DNA of 64,000 bases from Planctomycetaceae bacterium (GCA_011525785.1 WYBT01000039.1:124001-188000), one strand, 5' to 3'; positions 19,309-28,311 are shown, counted from the first letter of the stretch. Translations and numbers: made by a program. The notes: generated by a model not told the origin, from the letters alone.

Positions 19309-20157
19309 TCAAGTCAGTTCGAGAATGCGGCGCGCCTTGTCGAGTTCGGCGCGGAGGGTTTGTCCCAGCTCCTCCAGCCGCGTCGCCTCGATGTCGCAGC
19401 GCGCGAGCGCCTGGCTGTTCCAGTCGTAGGTCGGCTCGGCGTGCGAGACGCCCACTTTGAGTCGGTGCACGAACATCTCCGCCACGTGGCCGACCTCGGC
19501 CATGGCGACATCGATCTGCGCGATCTGCGGCAGGTGATGGAAGCGAATCGCGTCGCACAGCAGCTCGGGGAAGTCCCACTTGTCCGCCAGTCGCGCGCCG
19601 ACCTCGGCGTGATCGAGACCGAAAATGTCGTGCTCGGCCTCGAGCAGGCTCTTGCCATTGGCCAGCGCATTGCGGAGTTCCTCCTCCTGCTCGTGCGCAA
19701 AACGGCACAGCACCAGTTTGCCGATGTTCTCGAGCAGACCGACCGTGTAGGCGCGGTTTCGATCGACGGCGCGAGTGCGCGACGCCAACCAATTGGCCGC
19801 GAACGCCGTGGCGATCGACTGCTCCCACAGCTTCAAGGTCGCCTCGGGGTCGGCGTAGCCGTAGTTGCGGAAGTAGCGGCCCGCGCAGGAGGTGAGCACG
19901 AGGTTCACCAGCGTCGAAGTGCCGAGCAGGTTGCCGGCCTCGGGCAGCGAGGCGATCTCGCGTTTGAAGCCGTACAGCGCCGAATTGCACAGCTTCAGCA
20001 CCTTGGCGGTGACGCCCGCGTCGGTCTGGATGACGGCGACGAGGTCGCTCGGAACGACGTCCTCGCGCGCCGCGAGCTGCATCACGCGCGTCGCCACCTG
20101 CGGCAGCGGTTCGACGCTCTTGATCTCCTCCAGCAGTTCGTCCAGCACTTGCGTCAT
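19309..20157 (-). CDS. HDOD domain protein
   Basis: The 282-residue product is built on an HDOD domain: PLPQVATRVMQLAAREDVVP, QTDAGVTAKVLKLCNSA and ASLPEAGNLLG near the N-terminus, and YTVGLLENIGKLVLCRFA with FGLDHAEVGARLADKWDFP further on. HDOD is a degenerate HD phosphohydrolase fold, usually lacking catalytic His-Asp pairs, and acts in signalling modules such as chemotaxis and cyclic-di-GMP pathways. It is a stand-alone protein without a visible receiver or GGDEF domain. Its role is unknown. It is convergent with ada. Confidence 0.8.
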   Translation of the reverse strand: MTQVLDELLEEIKSVEPLPQVATRVMQLAAREDVVPSDLVAVIQTDAGVTAKVLKLCNSALYGFKREIASLPEAGNLLGTSTLVNLVLTSCAGRYFRNYGYADPEATLKLWEQSIATAFAANWLASRTRAVDRNRAYTVGLLENIGKLVLCRFAHEQEEELRNALANGKSLLEAEHDIFGLDHAEVGARLADKWDFPELLCDAIRFHHLPQIAQIDVAMAEVGHVAEMFVHRLKVGVSHAEPTYDWNSQALARCDIEATRLEELGQTLRAELDKARRILELT

Positions 20158-20292
20158 CGGGCTGCCGCGCGCGGATGGTTGACGCAGCCGAGAGTGGCTG
20201 TGGCGGCTCCGAGGCGGCGGGAAGGTTTTTCGACCGCCCCGCCGCCGCGCTTGAGCGCCGCCGACGGCCCCGACCTATTCGTGAAACCGCGC

Positions 20293-22695
20293 TCAGTGAA
20301 CGAAGCGCTGGAGGAAGTGCAGGAACTGCTCTCCGCCGAGGTCGGGCTGGGGGAACACGCCGAGCTTCTGGCCGGTCTTGGGGTCGACGACGATGTAGTA
20401 GGGCGTTCCGCGCGTCTTGGCGAGTTCGTCCTGGAGCTTGTTGACGTACTCGATGACTTCCGGGTTCTTGTGGTCGTCGTTGTGCAGGCGCGCCTCGACG
20501 AACTCTTCTTGCAGGACCCCACCGACCGTGGGGAGACGGAAAATCTTGTTTTCCATGATCCGGCAGTTCACTCACGAGTGGCCGGTGAAGTTCACCAGCA
20601 GCAGCTTCTCCTCGTTGCGTGCGAGCTCGGCGGCCTGCTCGAAATCGTCGATCACGATCTTGTGGCCGCGCGCGGCGGCGGAGCTCACGTTCGCGCCGCC
20701 GTGCGAGTTCTGGAAGGCGGAGTACGGCGGCGCCAGGGCCGTCATCGCGAAGTCGAGCGGCGCACCGAAGGCTCCGTAGAGGCAGTACAGCGCGAACAGG
20801 AACGTGACCGTGCCCGACACGAGCCGACCGCCGCCGATCTCGCCGCTCTCGCCCTTGTAGCGGATCATCCCGAGCAGGTAGATCGCAGCGACCGCGAAGA
20901 CGCCGAACCACAGCACGAGGAACAGCTCCATCGGCAGCGCGTTCCAGCCCAGCACGACATCCGCGTTCGACACGAACTTGAGCGCGGCCGCGACCTCGAC
21001 GAAGCCCAGGAAGACCTTGAGCGTGTTCATCCACTCGCCGCTGCGGGGCATGGCGCTGAGCTTGCCGGGGACGAGCGAGAGCAGCACGAAGGGCGTCGCC
21101 ATCGTGAGCCCGAACGCGCCCATGCCGATCACTACGCGGGCATAGTCGACGTTGCCGCCGACGCCCGCGGCGACCGGCAGGATCGCGCCGACGATCGGCG
21201 CCGTGCAGGTGAACGAGGTGATCACCAGCGTCGCGCCCATCAGGAACACGCCCATGAAGCCGCCCGTCGAACGCGCTTGCCCGGCGGCATTCATCAGGAA
21301 GGCCGGCGGCTGCAAGTTGAACAGGCCCATCAGCGAGAGGCCGAAGAGCACGAAGACCGCGGCGAATAGGAGGTTGGTGACCGGGTGCGTGGCGAACTTG
21401 ATGATCGGCGCGCCGACCACGACGCCGATCACGATGAACATCAGCACGATGCCGACGCCGTACACCAGCGACAGCGTCCAGCGCGACCCGCCCTTGGCAG
21501 CGGCCTGCTTGGTGAAGAACGAGATCGTGATCGGGATCATCGGGTAGGTGCAGGGCATCAACAGCGCCAGCAACCCGCCCAGCACCGCCAGGCCGATGAA
21601 TTCCAGCAGTCCGGTGTCCTGCGGATTGCTCTCGCCGTCGACCAGCGCTGAGTTCCCGCCGGCGCTCGTCGCGCTCGCCGCGACCGAAGCCTGAGCGCGC
21701 TCGTACAACGCGGCTTCGCCCGCGCCTTGCGTCAGCACCGCGGCCTTGAACTGCATGCACATGTTGGCGTCGCAGGTCTGGCCGGTGACGGTCACGCGAG
21801 CCTTGGCGAGATCGGCGCCTTCGCCGAGCACACCGCTCGCCAGCAGCAGCAGCTCGCCATCGTGCTGGAGGATCGTGGTCGGCTCGCCTTCGAGGCCGTA
21901 CTCCTGCGGCGCTTCATGCGGCTTCGGCCACTGCACGCGCCCCCACTCGACGCCCGGCGCCTCCAACTCGATCACCGTCGGCTGCCCGGCCGCATCGGGC
22001 TTGCCGAGGTCCTCGTGGTAGAGGTGCCACTCGTCGTCGATGGCGATGCGGATCAGCGCCTGCGCTTCGCTCCCGACCGCGCGCGTGAACAGCTGGACGC
22101 GCGCCTTCGCCTCCGGGTCCTCGAAGGGCTCGAAGCCGTCGGCTGCCGGCGATTGCCCGTCCTCCTGCGACTCGTCGTCCGCGCTGCTCGGCGCCGCGAA
22201 CACCAGGTCCGCAGGGAAGTCCGCGAACAACGTGTCGGTTCCCGGCGACTGCACTTGCGCGCGCTCGTCGACCTGCAGGCACTGGCCGTTGTCTTCACAG
22301 GTCTGCCCCCGCAGCCGCGCGCTCGCGCCTTGGAGCTTCGCGCCCTCGTCCAACCGACCGGCGACGAGCACGAGCACCGTGCCGTAGTAGACGTTGGCCG
22401 TCGCAGGCTTGCTGTCGAGGCCGAACTCCTGTTCGTGCGTCTTCCAGGCCGGCCAGCGCGGCTCGCCCCACTGCACACCCTCGCCGCTCAACTCCAGGCT
22501 CGCGGCGATCCCCGCCACGTTGGGCGTGCCCAGTTCGGGCGCGTACAGGTGCCAACCCGGCGACACCTTGATCCGCACCACCGCCTGAACCTCGGCGCCG
22601 GCGGCGCGTGCGTGGAACTCGACTTTGGCCTTGGACTGCGGCGCGGGAACGAGCGCGCCGAACCAGAGCACCAGCAACGACAGAGCGTGGAGCAT
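20293..22695 (-). CDS. dsbD: DsbD-type thiol:disulfide reductase, predicted selenoprotein (UGA at codon 708)
   Basis: The 800-codon gene is read through a UGA at 20572-20574. It has a signal peptide (MLHALSLLVLWFGALVPA), two nDsbD-like periplasmic domains each with paired Cys (GQTCEDNGQC; GQTCDANMC), and an eight-helix membrane domain with the transporter Cys residues in LMPCTYPMIPIT and SFTCTAP. A C-terminal thioredoxin domain follows. In that last domain the motif is TGHS-UGA-VNCRIMENKIF, so the UGA replaces the first Cys of CxxC. After it the frame continues 92 more codons of normal thioredoxin fold to PYYIVVDPKTGQKLG. It moves electrons from cytoplasm to periplasm. Without Sec insertion, translation would stop at the UGA and give a truncated, inactive protein. 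A point-mutation pseudogene is the alternative. Confidence 0.8.
20517..20556 (-). promoter_or_regulatory. Candidate bacterial SECIS stem-loops just after the UGA
   Basis: Two hairpins lie downstream of the UGA inside the coding frame. The first begins 15-17 bases after it: GGAAAA pairs with TTTTCC around CAAGA, extendable by two pairs (one G-T). The second has CCCCAC paired with GTGGGG around a GGTCG loop, about 44 bases after the UGA. Bacterial SECIS elements are local stem-loops with exposed loop G/U bases that SelB recognises. Spacing fits the first hairpin better; the loop sequence fits the second better. Assignment is by eye. Confidence 0.45.
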
Positions 22696-22881
22696 GGATC
22701 TTGGGGGGACGGTGTCGAGCTGCGCCCGAACGGGGGCGGGACATGGTACGTCGCGCTCGGTCGGCGGACCCGACGGCGCCTTGGATGCCTGGACAGTCGC
22801 GGCGGTACGCGCCGTCAGTGGAGCCTGCGAGCCCCGTTTCGCGTTGCTTACCGAGCACGCGGCGTACAGTCTTCGCACGCC

Positions 22882-23457
22882 ATGAAACTCGCGCTCCTGA
22901 CAGCCGTCGCCGCCGCGGCGATCTCGTTCCCTCCGCTGCGCTCGCTCCTCCAGGCGCCGCCGCAAGACAAGCCTGCTGAGACCGCGCCGGCGGACCCCAA
23001 GCGCAAATGGCCCTGGGGCACCGAAGAAGAAGCGCAGCGCATTCGCGAAGAGTTGCAGGGCACCTGGCGCCTCGTCAGCGCGCGCCGCTCCGCCGCCACC
23101 TACGAGGGCGAAATGTGCCAGGGCTTGATGCTCGTCGCGGCGGAGCACCTGTCGATGCAGATGCGAGTGCTCGCTCCGACCGGCGCGCTCCAGGGGACGT
23201 TCATCGAGGGCTTCAGCGCCGGAACGTACAAGTGGAGCTACGACCTGACGCGCCTCAAGCTCGTGGTCCACACCGCCATGGCCGTGAGCAACTTCAGCGG
23301 CGTCGACGACTGGGAACCGCCCGGAACCCAGCGCGAGTACGACGTGCTCGTGGGCGAGGATCAGCTCACGCTGACCCGCCCCGGCGAAGCGGAATTCAGC
23401 TACGTGCGCGTGCGGCCGACGCCGACGCCGACGCCCAAGCCCAAGACGCAACGCTGA
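22882..23457 (+). CDS. Secreted lipocalin-like (TIGR03067-type) protein
   Basis: The 191-residue product has a signal peptide (MKLALLTAVAAAAISFPPL) and a domain that starts LQGTWRLVSARRSAATYEG and continues with alternating strands (MQMRVLAP, GTYKWSYDL, LVVHTAMAV), then EYDVLVGEDQLTL. This resembles the lipocalin-like TIGR03067 family, expanded in Planctomycetes, with a GTW opening motif. The C-terminus is a Pro/Thr/Lys-rich tail. Function is unknown; small hydrophobic ligand binding is the family guess. It is divergent from the DsbD gene. Confidence 0.6.
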   Translation: MKLALLTAVAAAAISFPPLRSLLQAPPQDKPAETAPADPKRKWPWGTEEEAQRIREELQGTWRLVSARRSAATYEGEMCQGLMLVAAEHLSMQMRVLAPTGALQGTFIEGFSAGTYKWSYDLTRLKLVVHTAMAVSNFSGVDDWEPPGTQREYDVLVGEDQLTLTRPGEAEFSYVRVRPTPTPTPKPKTQR

Positions 23458-23674
23458 GTCGCGCCGTCCTCGCGCGGCGAGACGGCTCTCCACGGACTCG
23501 ACAGTTCGGCCCGTCCGAGGCGGCCACAACCCTGGCGCCGCTCTGCGAGTCGAACGCAACGCTGCAGCCTTCCGCAGCAAGAACCGCGTTCGGCTGCGAC
23601 GCCGACCGGGCTGGATGCGCGCGCTCGCACAAGCGCTATCCAAGCCTGTTGTCCCCTGCGTCAGGAGAAACCCC

Positions 23675-24862
23675 GTGTCCCGCATCCAAAAGGACGCCAA
23701 CTACACTCGCCAGTGGCTCGCCGTGCGCAAGACGCGCCTCAAGAAGACCGGAATGACCGCGTTCTTCGAGATGTTCGACAAGCTCTACCGCGAGTACGAC
23801 GCCGAGAAGTTCATCCGCGACGTCTCCGGTGGCAGCAACTGGAGAAACGACGAGGCTCGCATGCGCGACGGCTTCGTGGACAACAACAACCGGTTCCTCA
23901 CGCTGTTTCGCGCGCACGAACGGGACTGGAGCGCCGACGAGGCCAGAGTGCTCAAGGAGTTCGGCCGCGCGCTGAAGGCGGAGATCGAGTTCTGGGAGAA
24001 GCGCCCGATCCAGCGCTCAGTGGAAGCGCAGGAGCGCGAAGCCCAGGCGTCGTTCCCCGGCGGCGAACCCGCCAAGGCGCTCTCGCGCAGCGTGGACGAG
24101 GCGGGCAAGCTCGCGACGGCGCTGCGCCTCGCCCAGCAGGTCAGCACGGACGCCGGGCAGCAGGCAAAGTCCGCGCTGAGCGAGGCGCTCGACGCCGACG
24201 CCTACAAACGCTTCCTGGCGACCTTCAAGCAAGCCAACGATCGGCTGATGACCGCGATCGAGGCCGCCGACAAGGGCGCCGTGACGCTAGCCGCGCGCCT
24301 GAGCAAGGTGGAGCGGCCGGACCCCGAGGCGCGCGGCACGCACGAGATGCTCAAGCGCCTGGTCAGTGCGAGCACGTCGAGCCTCGGCGAGGCCCAGCAG
24401 CGGCACGAAGAGTGGGAAGCCGCGGTCAGGCGCTTCGAGTCGAGCTGGAGCAAGCTCAAGAGCGAGGTCATCGACCGGCTGTCCGGGCTGAAGACCCAGA
24501 TCGATCGGGCGCGCAGGTCGTTGGACTCGATGGGCGGCGCGCGCGAGACCATGGGCTTTGTCCGCGGAGATCACTTCGACACCGCCGCGGTTCGGCGCTT
24601 CCGCCAGCTCGAGTCCGAGCTCCCCCAACTGGGCCAGCAGGTCCGCTCGCTCACGTCCGCTCTCTCGGCCTTCGAACTCGCGCTCCAGCGGGCCTTCGCC
24701 GATGGTTGGGGCTGCGTGCTCGGCGCCGACAGCCCGGTCGTGAGCAAAGCTCAGGCAGAGCTGCCCAAGCTGCGACGGGACGTGCAGCGTTTGGCGGCCG
24801 AGCTCGAGGATCAACGTCGCTTCGTGAGCACTTGGAAGAGCGAGATTCCGGCCTCGGCCTGA
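23675..24862 (+). CDS. Coiled-coil protein of unknown function
   Basis: The 395-residue product is almost wholly alpha-helical, with long heptad-like stretches (WEAAVRRFESSWSKLKSEVIDRL; LPKLRRDVQRLAAELEDQRR). It has no signal peptide, membrane segment or enzyme motif. The GTG start at 23675 is supported by AGGAG eight bases upstream; an upstream in-frame extension adds only shadow-like residues. It is convergent with the end of the type III secretion operon and could be a cytoplasmic structural or regulatory protein, possibly linked to secretion, but nothing proves this. Confidence 0.6.
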   Translation: MSRIQKDANYTRQWLAVRKTRLKKTGMTAFFEMFDKLYREYDAEKFIRDVSGGSNWRNDEARMRDGFVDNNNRFLTLFRAHERDWSADEARVLKEFGRALKAEIEFWEKRPIQRSVEAQEREAQASFPGGEPAKALSRSVDEAGKLATALRLAQQVSTDAGQQAKSALSEALDADAYKRFLATFKQANDRLMTAIEAADKGAVTLAARLSKVERPDPEARGTHEMLKRLVSASTSSLGEAQQRHEEWEAAVRRFESSWSKLKSEVIDRLSGLKTQIDRARRSLDSMGGARETMGFVRGDHFDTAAVRRFRQLESELPQLGQQVRSLTSALSAFELALQRAFADGWGCVLGADSPVVSKAQAELPKLRRDVQRLAAELEDQRRFVSTWKSEIPASA

Positions 24863-24877
24863 CGACGCTCCGCGGGA

Positions 24878-24924
24878 CCGCAGTCCGTCGAGTTTCGAGC
24901 TCGAGCGCCCCTCGACGGCTGCGG
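24878..24924. terminator. Strong convergent hairpin terminator
   Basis: CCGCAG-T-CCGTCGAG pairs with CTCGACGG-CTGCGG, giving 14 pairs with one bulged base and an 18-base loop. It lies exactly between the coiled-coil gene stop (24862) and the sctT stop (24926), so it probably ends both transcripts. Confidence 0.6.
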
Positions 24925-24925
24925 A

Positions 24926-25723
24926 TCAGCGCGCGAACGCGTCGAGCAGGTTGAACGCGCGCTCGGCCATCAACTCCAGCAGCGCCGCGACGCTCGTCAG
25001 CAGCACGGCCACGCCCAGCAGGCCCTTGGCCGTGCCGCCCAGGAAGAAGACCTGCACGCTCGGCGCCAGTCGCTGCGCGAGCCCCAGCGCGGCGTCGAGC
25101 AGGAAAACAACGGCCAGCACCGGCGCAGCGAGCATCAGCGCTGTCGTGAGCAGTTCGCCGCTGAGAGCGATCCAGGCTTGGAGCGCGCGCTCGCCCACGA
25201 GCTGAGCGGGCGCGAATTCGTCGAGCGGATAGGCCGCGAACGAGCGCGCGAGCGCCGCGAGCACCCAGGCGTGGCCGCCGACCGACAGGTACAGCGTGGT
25301 GAAGGCGAGGACCAGGAACTGCGCCAGCGGCGACGACTGCTGACGCGAGAGCGGGTCGAGCACGCTGGCGAGCGCGGCGCCGCGGCCCAGGTCGATCAGC
25401 GCGCCACAGGCGGCGAGTGCGTCGAAGCCCAGGCGCACGAGCAGCGCCAACGCGCCGCCGATGAACAGCTCCTTGGCGAGCAGTGCGATCAGTCGCAGCG
25501 CGTCGACGTGCTCGAAGCGCGGCTCGAGCGCGAGTCCGAACACCGCGGCGAGTGCAACGATCAACGCGACTCGCAGTCGCTGGGGCAGCGCTTCTCCTCC
25601 GAACGCAGGGCTGAGCACGACGATCGGCGCCACGCGCGCCGCCGCCAGCGCGAACAGCTGCACGACGCGCTCCAATCCGGCCTCCGCGAGCCAGCGCAAC
25701 AGCTCTTCGACCGTGGCGTTCAC
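24926..25723 (-). CDS. sctT: Type III secretion export apparatus protein SctT (FliR homologue)
   Basis: The 265-residue integral membrane protein has the FliR/SctT topology: hydrophobic segments from AAARVAPIVVLSPAFGGEAL through FIGGALALLVRLGFDAL to VFFLGGTAKGLLGVAVLL. The conserved PAFGGEALPQRLRVALI region matches the family. It caps the SctR5-S4-T1 export gate in the inner membrane. The start is a GTG 20 bases after the sctS stop. Its gene is the last of the operon; sctU, which normally follows sctT, is missing here. Flagellar FliR is an alternative by sequence, but the neighbouring SctJ lipoprotein identifies an injectisome. Confidence 0.87.
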   Translation of the reverse strand: MNATVEELLRWLAEAGLERVVQLFALAAARVAPIVVLSPAFGGEALPQRLRVALIVALAAVFGLALEPRFEHVDALRLIALLAKELFIGGALALLVRLGFDALAACGALIDLGRGAALASVLDPLSRQQSSPLAQFLVLAFTTLYLSVGGHAWVLAALARSFAAYPLDEFAPAQLVGERALQAWIALSGELLTTALMLAAPVLAVVFLLDAALGLAQRLAPSVQVFFLGGTAKGLLGVAVLLTSVAALLELMAERAFNLLDAFAR

Positions 25724-25742
25724 GCGCGGCGCCTCCGCGCGC

Positions 25743-26012
25743 TCAGCCGCGGACCTGCGCGATGCCGTGCAGGAGTTCGCGCGTGTACTCGACCAGTTCG
25801 GGCAGCGCCCATGCGCCGAGCGCGGCGATCGTCGCGTACACCACGATGATCTTCGGCGCGATCGAGAGCGTCTGCTCCTGGATCTGCGTCGCGGCCTGGA
25901 ACAGGCTCACGATCAGTCCCACTGCGAGCGCCGCTAGCACGACCGGCGCGCTCAGCAGCACGGTCAGCCACAGCGCTTGCTCGACGATGTGCAGGACTTG
26001 AGATTGATCCAT
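25743..26012 (-). CDS. sctS: Type III secretion export apparatus protein SctS (FliQ homologue)
   Basis: The 89-residue protein has two membrane segments (LWLTVLLSAPVVLAALAVGLIVS and APKIIVVYATIAALGAWALP) joined by the conserved FQAATQIQEQTLSIAPK loop, diagnostic of FliQ/SctS. Four copies normally pack around SctR and SctT in the export gate. It sits between sctR and sctT, in the order of most type III systems. The start ATG lies nine bases downstream of the sctR stop. Confidence 0.92.
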   Translation of the reverse strand: MDQSQVLHIVEQALWLTVLLSAPVVLAALAVGLIVSLFQAATQIQEQTLSIAPKIIVVYATIAALGAWALPELVEYTRELLHGIAQVRG

Positions 26013-26021
26013 GGCCGCGGC

Positions 26022-26777
26022 TCAGGCGACGTAGTTCCGGACGATGCCCTGGAAGATCAGGCTCCAACCGTCGGACAGCACGAACAGGAGCAGCTTGAGC
26101 GGCATCGCGACCGTCTGCGGCGAGAGCATGTGCATGTTCATCGCCAGCAGCAGGTTGCTGACGACCAGGTCGAGGATCAGGAACGGCACGAAGATCAGGA
26201 AGCCGATCTGGAAGGCCTCGGTGAGCTCGGTGAGCACGAAGGCCGGCATGCGGATGGTGACGAGCTCGAGCGCCGGGTGGCTGAGCTGCTCATCGGGCGG
26301 CAATCCGGCCCACAGCTCGTCGCGCAGGCCGCGGAAGAGCTGTGCGTTGGCCTCGGAGCTGTTGGCGACGAGAAAGCCCTCGACGCGCGGCAGCACTGCG
26401 CTCTCCACCAGTTCGAGCAGCTCCGCCGGCTCGAGCGCCGCACCCTTGTCGCGCTCGCGCTCGGCGCGTTGCTCGCTCCAGGCGTTCCAGCCCTCGAGCG
26501 CCGGCCGCGACATGATCAGCGCGCTGAGCACGAGCGCCAGCCCGGTGATGACCGAGGTGGGCGGAATCTGCGGCGTGCCCAACGCTTGGCGCAAGATCCC
26601 GCCGACGATCACGAGCTTGGCGAAGGAACTGGCCATCGCGAGCAGGAACGGCGCCAGCGCCATCGCAGCCAGCAGCGCGACCCACACGAGCAAGTTCGAC
26701 GAAGCCGGTGTCGCGTTCGTCGCGACCGCAGCCTCGGCGCTCGTCTGGAACGCCGCAACGACACCGAGGGTGTTCAT
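26022..26777 (-). CDS. sctR: Type III secretion export apparatus protein SctR (FliP homologue)
   Basis: The 251-residue protein shows SctR/FliP motifs: SSFAKLVIVGGILRQALGTP near the first membrane segments, VITGLALVLSALIMSRPALE, then TELTEAFQIGFLIFVPFLIL and LSPQTVAMPLKLLLFVLSDG. The large loop between the second and third segments is the usual extracytoplasmic part. SctR forms the pentameric core of the export channel. It overlaps the FliO-like gene by four bases (ATGA), so the two are translated together. In flagella FliO assists FliP pentamer formation, which makes this overlap meaningful. Confidence 0.93.
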   Translation of the reverse strand: MNTLGVVAAFQTSAEAAVATNATPASSNLLVWVALLAAMALAPFLLAMASSFAKLVIVGGILRQALGTPQIPPTSVITGLALVLSALIMSRPALEGWNAWSEQRAERERDKGAALEPAELLELVESAVLPRVEGFLVANSSEANAQLFRGLRDELWAGLPPDEQLSHPALELVTIRMPAFVLTELTEAFQIGFLIFVPFLILDLVVSNLLLAMNMHMLSPQTVAMPLKLLLFVLSDGWSLIFQGIVRNYVA

Positions 26778-27238
26778 GCGCGACCTCCGCGGCCGAAGCC
26801 GACCAGCAGCTCTGCGAAGCGCGCGGCGCGCGGCGCGGACTCCACGGCGCTCGCGTCCGCGTCGCCGACTGGATCGGCCCCCAGCGGCGTCAAGCTGATC
26901 CCGCCTTCACCGCTCGCCACCAGCCAGCGCCGGCCCTCGACGCGCACCACGTGCAGCGCACGCTTGGCCTCGAGCCGCCGCGAATCGAGCACTTCGATCA
27001 GCGCTCGCGGATGGGCGCGCGCGACGGCGCGATTCCAGCGCGCGAACAGCCGCAGTCCGAGCGCGAGTGCGACGATCACCAGCCCCAGACTGAGAAAGGT
27101 CTTGAGCAGCGAGGCGCCGAGCGCGACTTGGCTCGGCGTCGAAAGCGAATCGCCGGCCGTGGTCGCTGCGCTAGCGACGCTTCCCGCGCAGTCGAACGCG
27201 AGCGCTGCGAGCCCTAACGGAGTCGAAGAGATCTTCAC
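26774..27238 (-). CDS. FliO-like type III export assembly protein
   Basis: The 154-residue protein has a leader region, one membrane segment (FLSLGLVIVALALGLRLFARW) and a cytoplasmic beta domain reading RALIEVLDSRRLEAKRALHV then VRVEGRRWLVASGEGGISLT, the FliO pattern of a short SpoA-like barrel. FliO helps build the FliP/SctR pentamer in flagella but is normally absent from injectisomes. Here it lies between sctQ and sctR, with a GTGA overlap at its start and an ATGA overlap at its end. Because the product is short and divergent, FliO assignment rests on topology, motif order and position. Confidence 0.65.
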   Translation of the reverse strand: MKISSTPLGLAALAFDCAGSVASAATTAGDSLSTPSQVALGASLLKTFLSLGLVIVALALGLRLFARWNRAVARAHPRALIEVLDSRRLEAKRALHVVRVEGRRWLVASGEGGISLTPLGADPVGDADASAVESAPRAARFAELLVGFGRGGRA

Positions 27239-28311
27239 GCGCGCTCCAAGGGGGCGGCCTGGAGCGAGCACACGCGCAGGCCGAGTTCTCCGGCCACGCG
27301 CACCAGCTCCGCCGTCCGACGCGCGCCGTCGCTCGCGAACACATCGAGCGCTGCCTCCGGCCGCTTGTCGAGCGTGAGCTCGTCGCCCTCGCGCCAACGC
27401 TCGAAGGTCGTGCGCGCCACTCGCCGCGCCGCGAGAAAGGGCGCGAGTGTCACGCCGCTCGAAGTCGTGCTCGGCCGCGGCAGCACGCGGACATCGAGCG
27501 CTCCGATGCGCACCGTCAGCGACAGCGCGCAGTCGCCCGCGAGCTCGGCGCCTGCGACACGCCAGCCGCCCGGCGTGACGAGTTCGATTCGCGCGGCAAA
27601 GCCCGAGAGGCTCTCCACGCCCAGGAGCAGCACATCGCCGGCTTCGAGTCCGTCGTACTCGGCGCGCGAAATCGACAGCCTCGGCAACGCGACGCGCAGC
27701 TCGAGTTCGTCGACCTCGCGCTGCGGGTCGAGGAGCAACGGCGCATCCTGACCCGTCGACGCGACGAGCACGCGCGCCCTCCCGCCGCTTGCGCCGCAGC
27801 GCAGATCGAACTCGAGCGCACTCGTGCTCGCCTCGAGCGTGACGCGCGCGAGTTCGCGCCCGTGGACGAAACGCCGCAGGCGCGCCGCTCCGCAGCGATC
27901 GAGGCAGGCGAGTGCAGCGAATTCGAGCAACGCGCGCTCGGCGCCGGTCGGCTCGCCAGCGCCGCGCAGGCCCAGGTGGCGCAGCGCGAGCGCATCGACG
28001 AGCGCACGCGAGGCGGCTGGGTCCAGCGCGATCCACACCGAGCCTTGCACGGCGGGTTCGAGCTCGACCGCGCAGCCCTCGTCGAACAGCGCCAAGGTCG
28101 GCGGTCGCGTTGCGAGCTGGAGGTGCACGGCCCCCGCGCTGAGTTCGCGCAGTTGCGCAGCCACTCTCGCGGCGAGTTCGAGCACGCGCTCCTGCGCCTG
28201 CGGATCCAGAGCGCGGCCCGCGGCGTCGACGGCCACGGGATGGCGGAGCAAGTCGTAGAGCGCCGCGCGCGCGGCCGACGACACAGGTTGAAGGGTTGCG
28301 ACTGTGGACAT
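27235..28311 (-). CDS. sctQ: Type III secretion C-ring protein SctQ, two SpoA domains
   Basis: The 358-residue protein has a weak N-terminal half, then two SpoA (FliN/SctQ) domains: residues about 205-275 (ISRAEYDGLEAGDVLLLGVE) and about 290-358 (TTFERWREGDELTLDKRPEA, ending VAGELGLRVCSL). SctQ forms the cytoplasmic sorting platform with SctK and SctL. The ATG at 28311 is chosen because the alternative upstream TTG has no ribosome site and adds basic residues only. About 215 bases separate it from sctP, the widest gap in the operon apart from the one holding the YCTA remnant; an internal promoter is possible there. Confidence 0.75.
   Translation of the reverse strand: MSTVATLQPVSSAARAALYDLLRHPVAVDAAGRALDPQAQERVLELAARVAAQLRELSAGAVHLQLATRPPTLALFDEGCAVELEPAVQGSVWIALDPAASRALVDALALRHLGLRGAGEPTGAERALLEFAALACLDRCGAARLRRFVHGRELARVTLEASTSALEFDLRCGASGGRARVLVASTGQDAPLLLDPQREVDELELRVALPRLSISRAEYDGLEAGDVLLLGVESLSGFAARIELVTPGGWRVAGAELAGDCALSLTVRIGALDVRVLPRPSTTSSGVTLAPFLAARRVARTTFERWREGDELTLDKRPEAALDVFASDGARRTAELVRVAGELGLRVCSLQAAPLERA

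Noticed and set aside
20572-20574. Separate-gene reading: a truncated dsbD followed by a stand-alone 92-codon thioredoxin-like gene
   Set aside because: The second piece would begin at VNC, in the middle of the CxxC motif, and both pieces are in the same frame with only the UGA between them. One gene with recoding, or one mutated gene, is simpler.
18479-21760. 1093-codon minus-strand frame spanning ada, the HDOD gene and part of dsbD
   Set aside because: It runs antisense or in another frame to three well-supported genes and is Arg/Ala-rich throughout; long open frames are expected at this GC content.
24926-28311. Interpretation of sctQRST as flagellar fliN, fliP, fliQ, fliR
   Set aside because: The same operon has a short SctJ lipoprotein and no fliG, fliM, flgB/C or fliF-length gene, so the injectisome reading is stronger.
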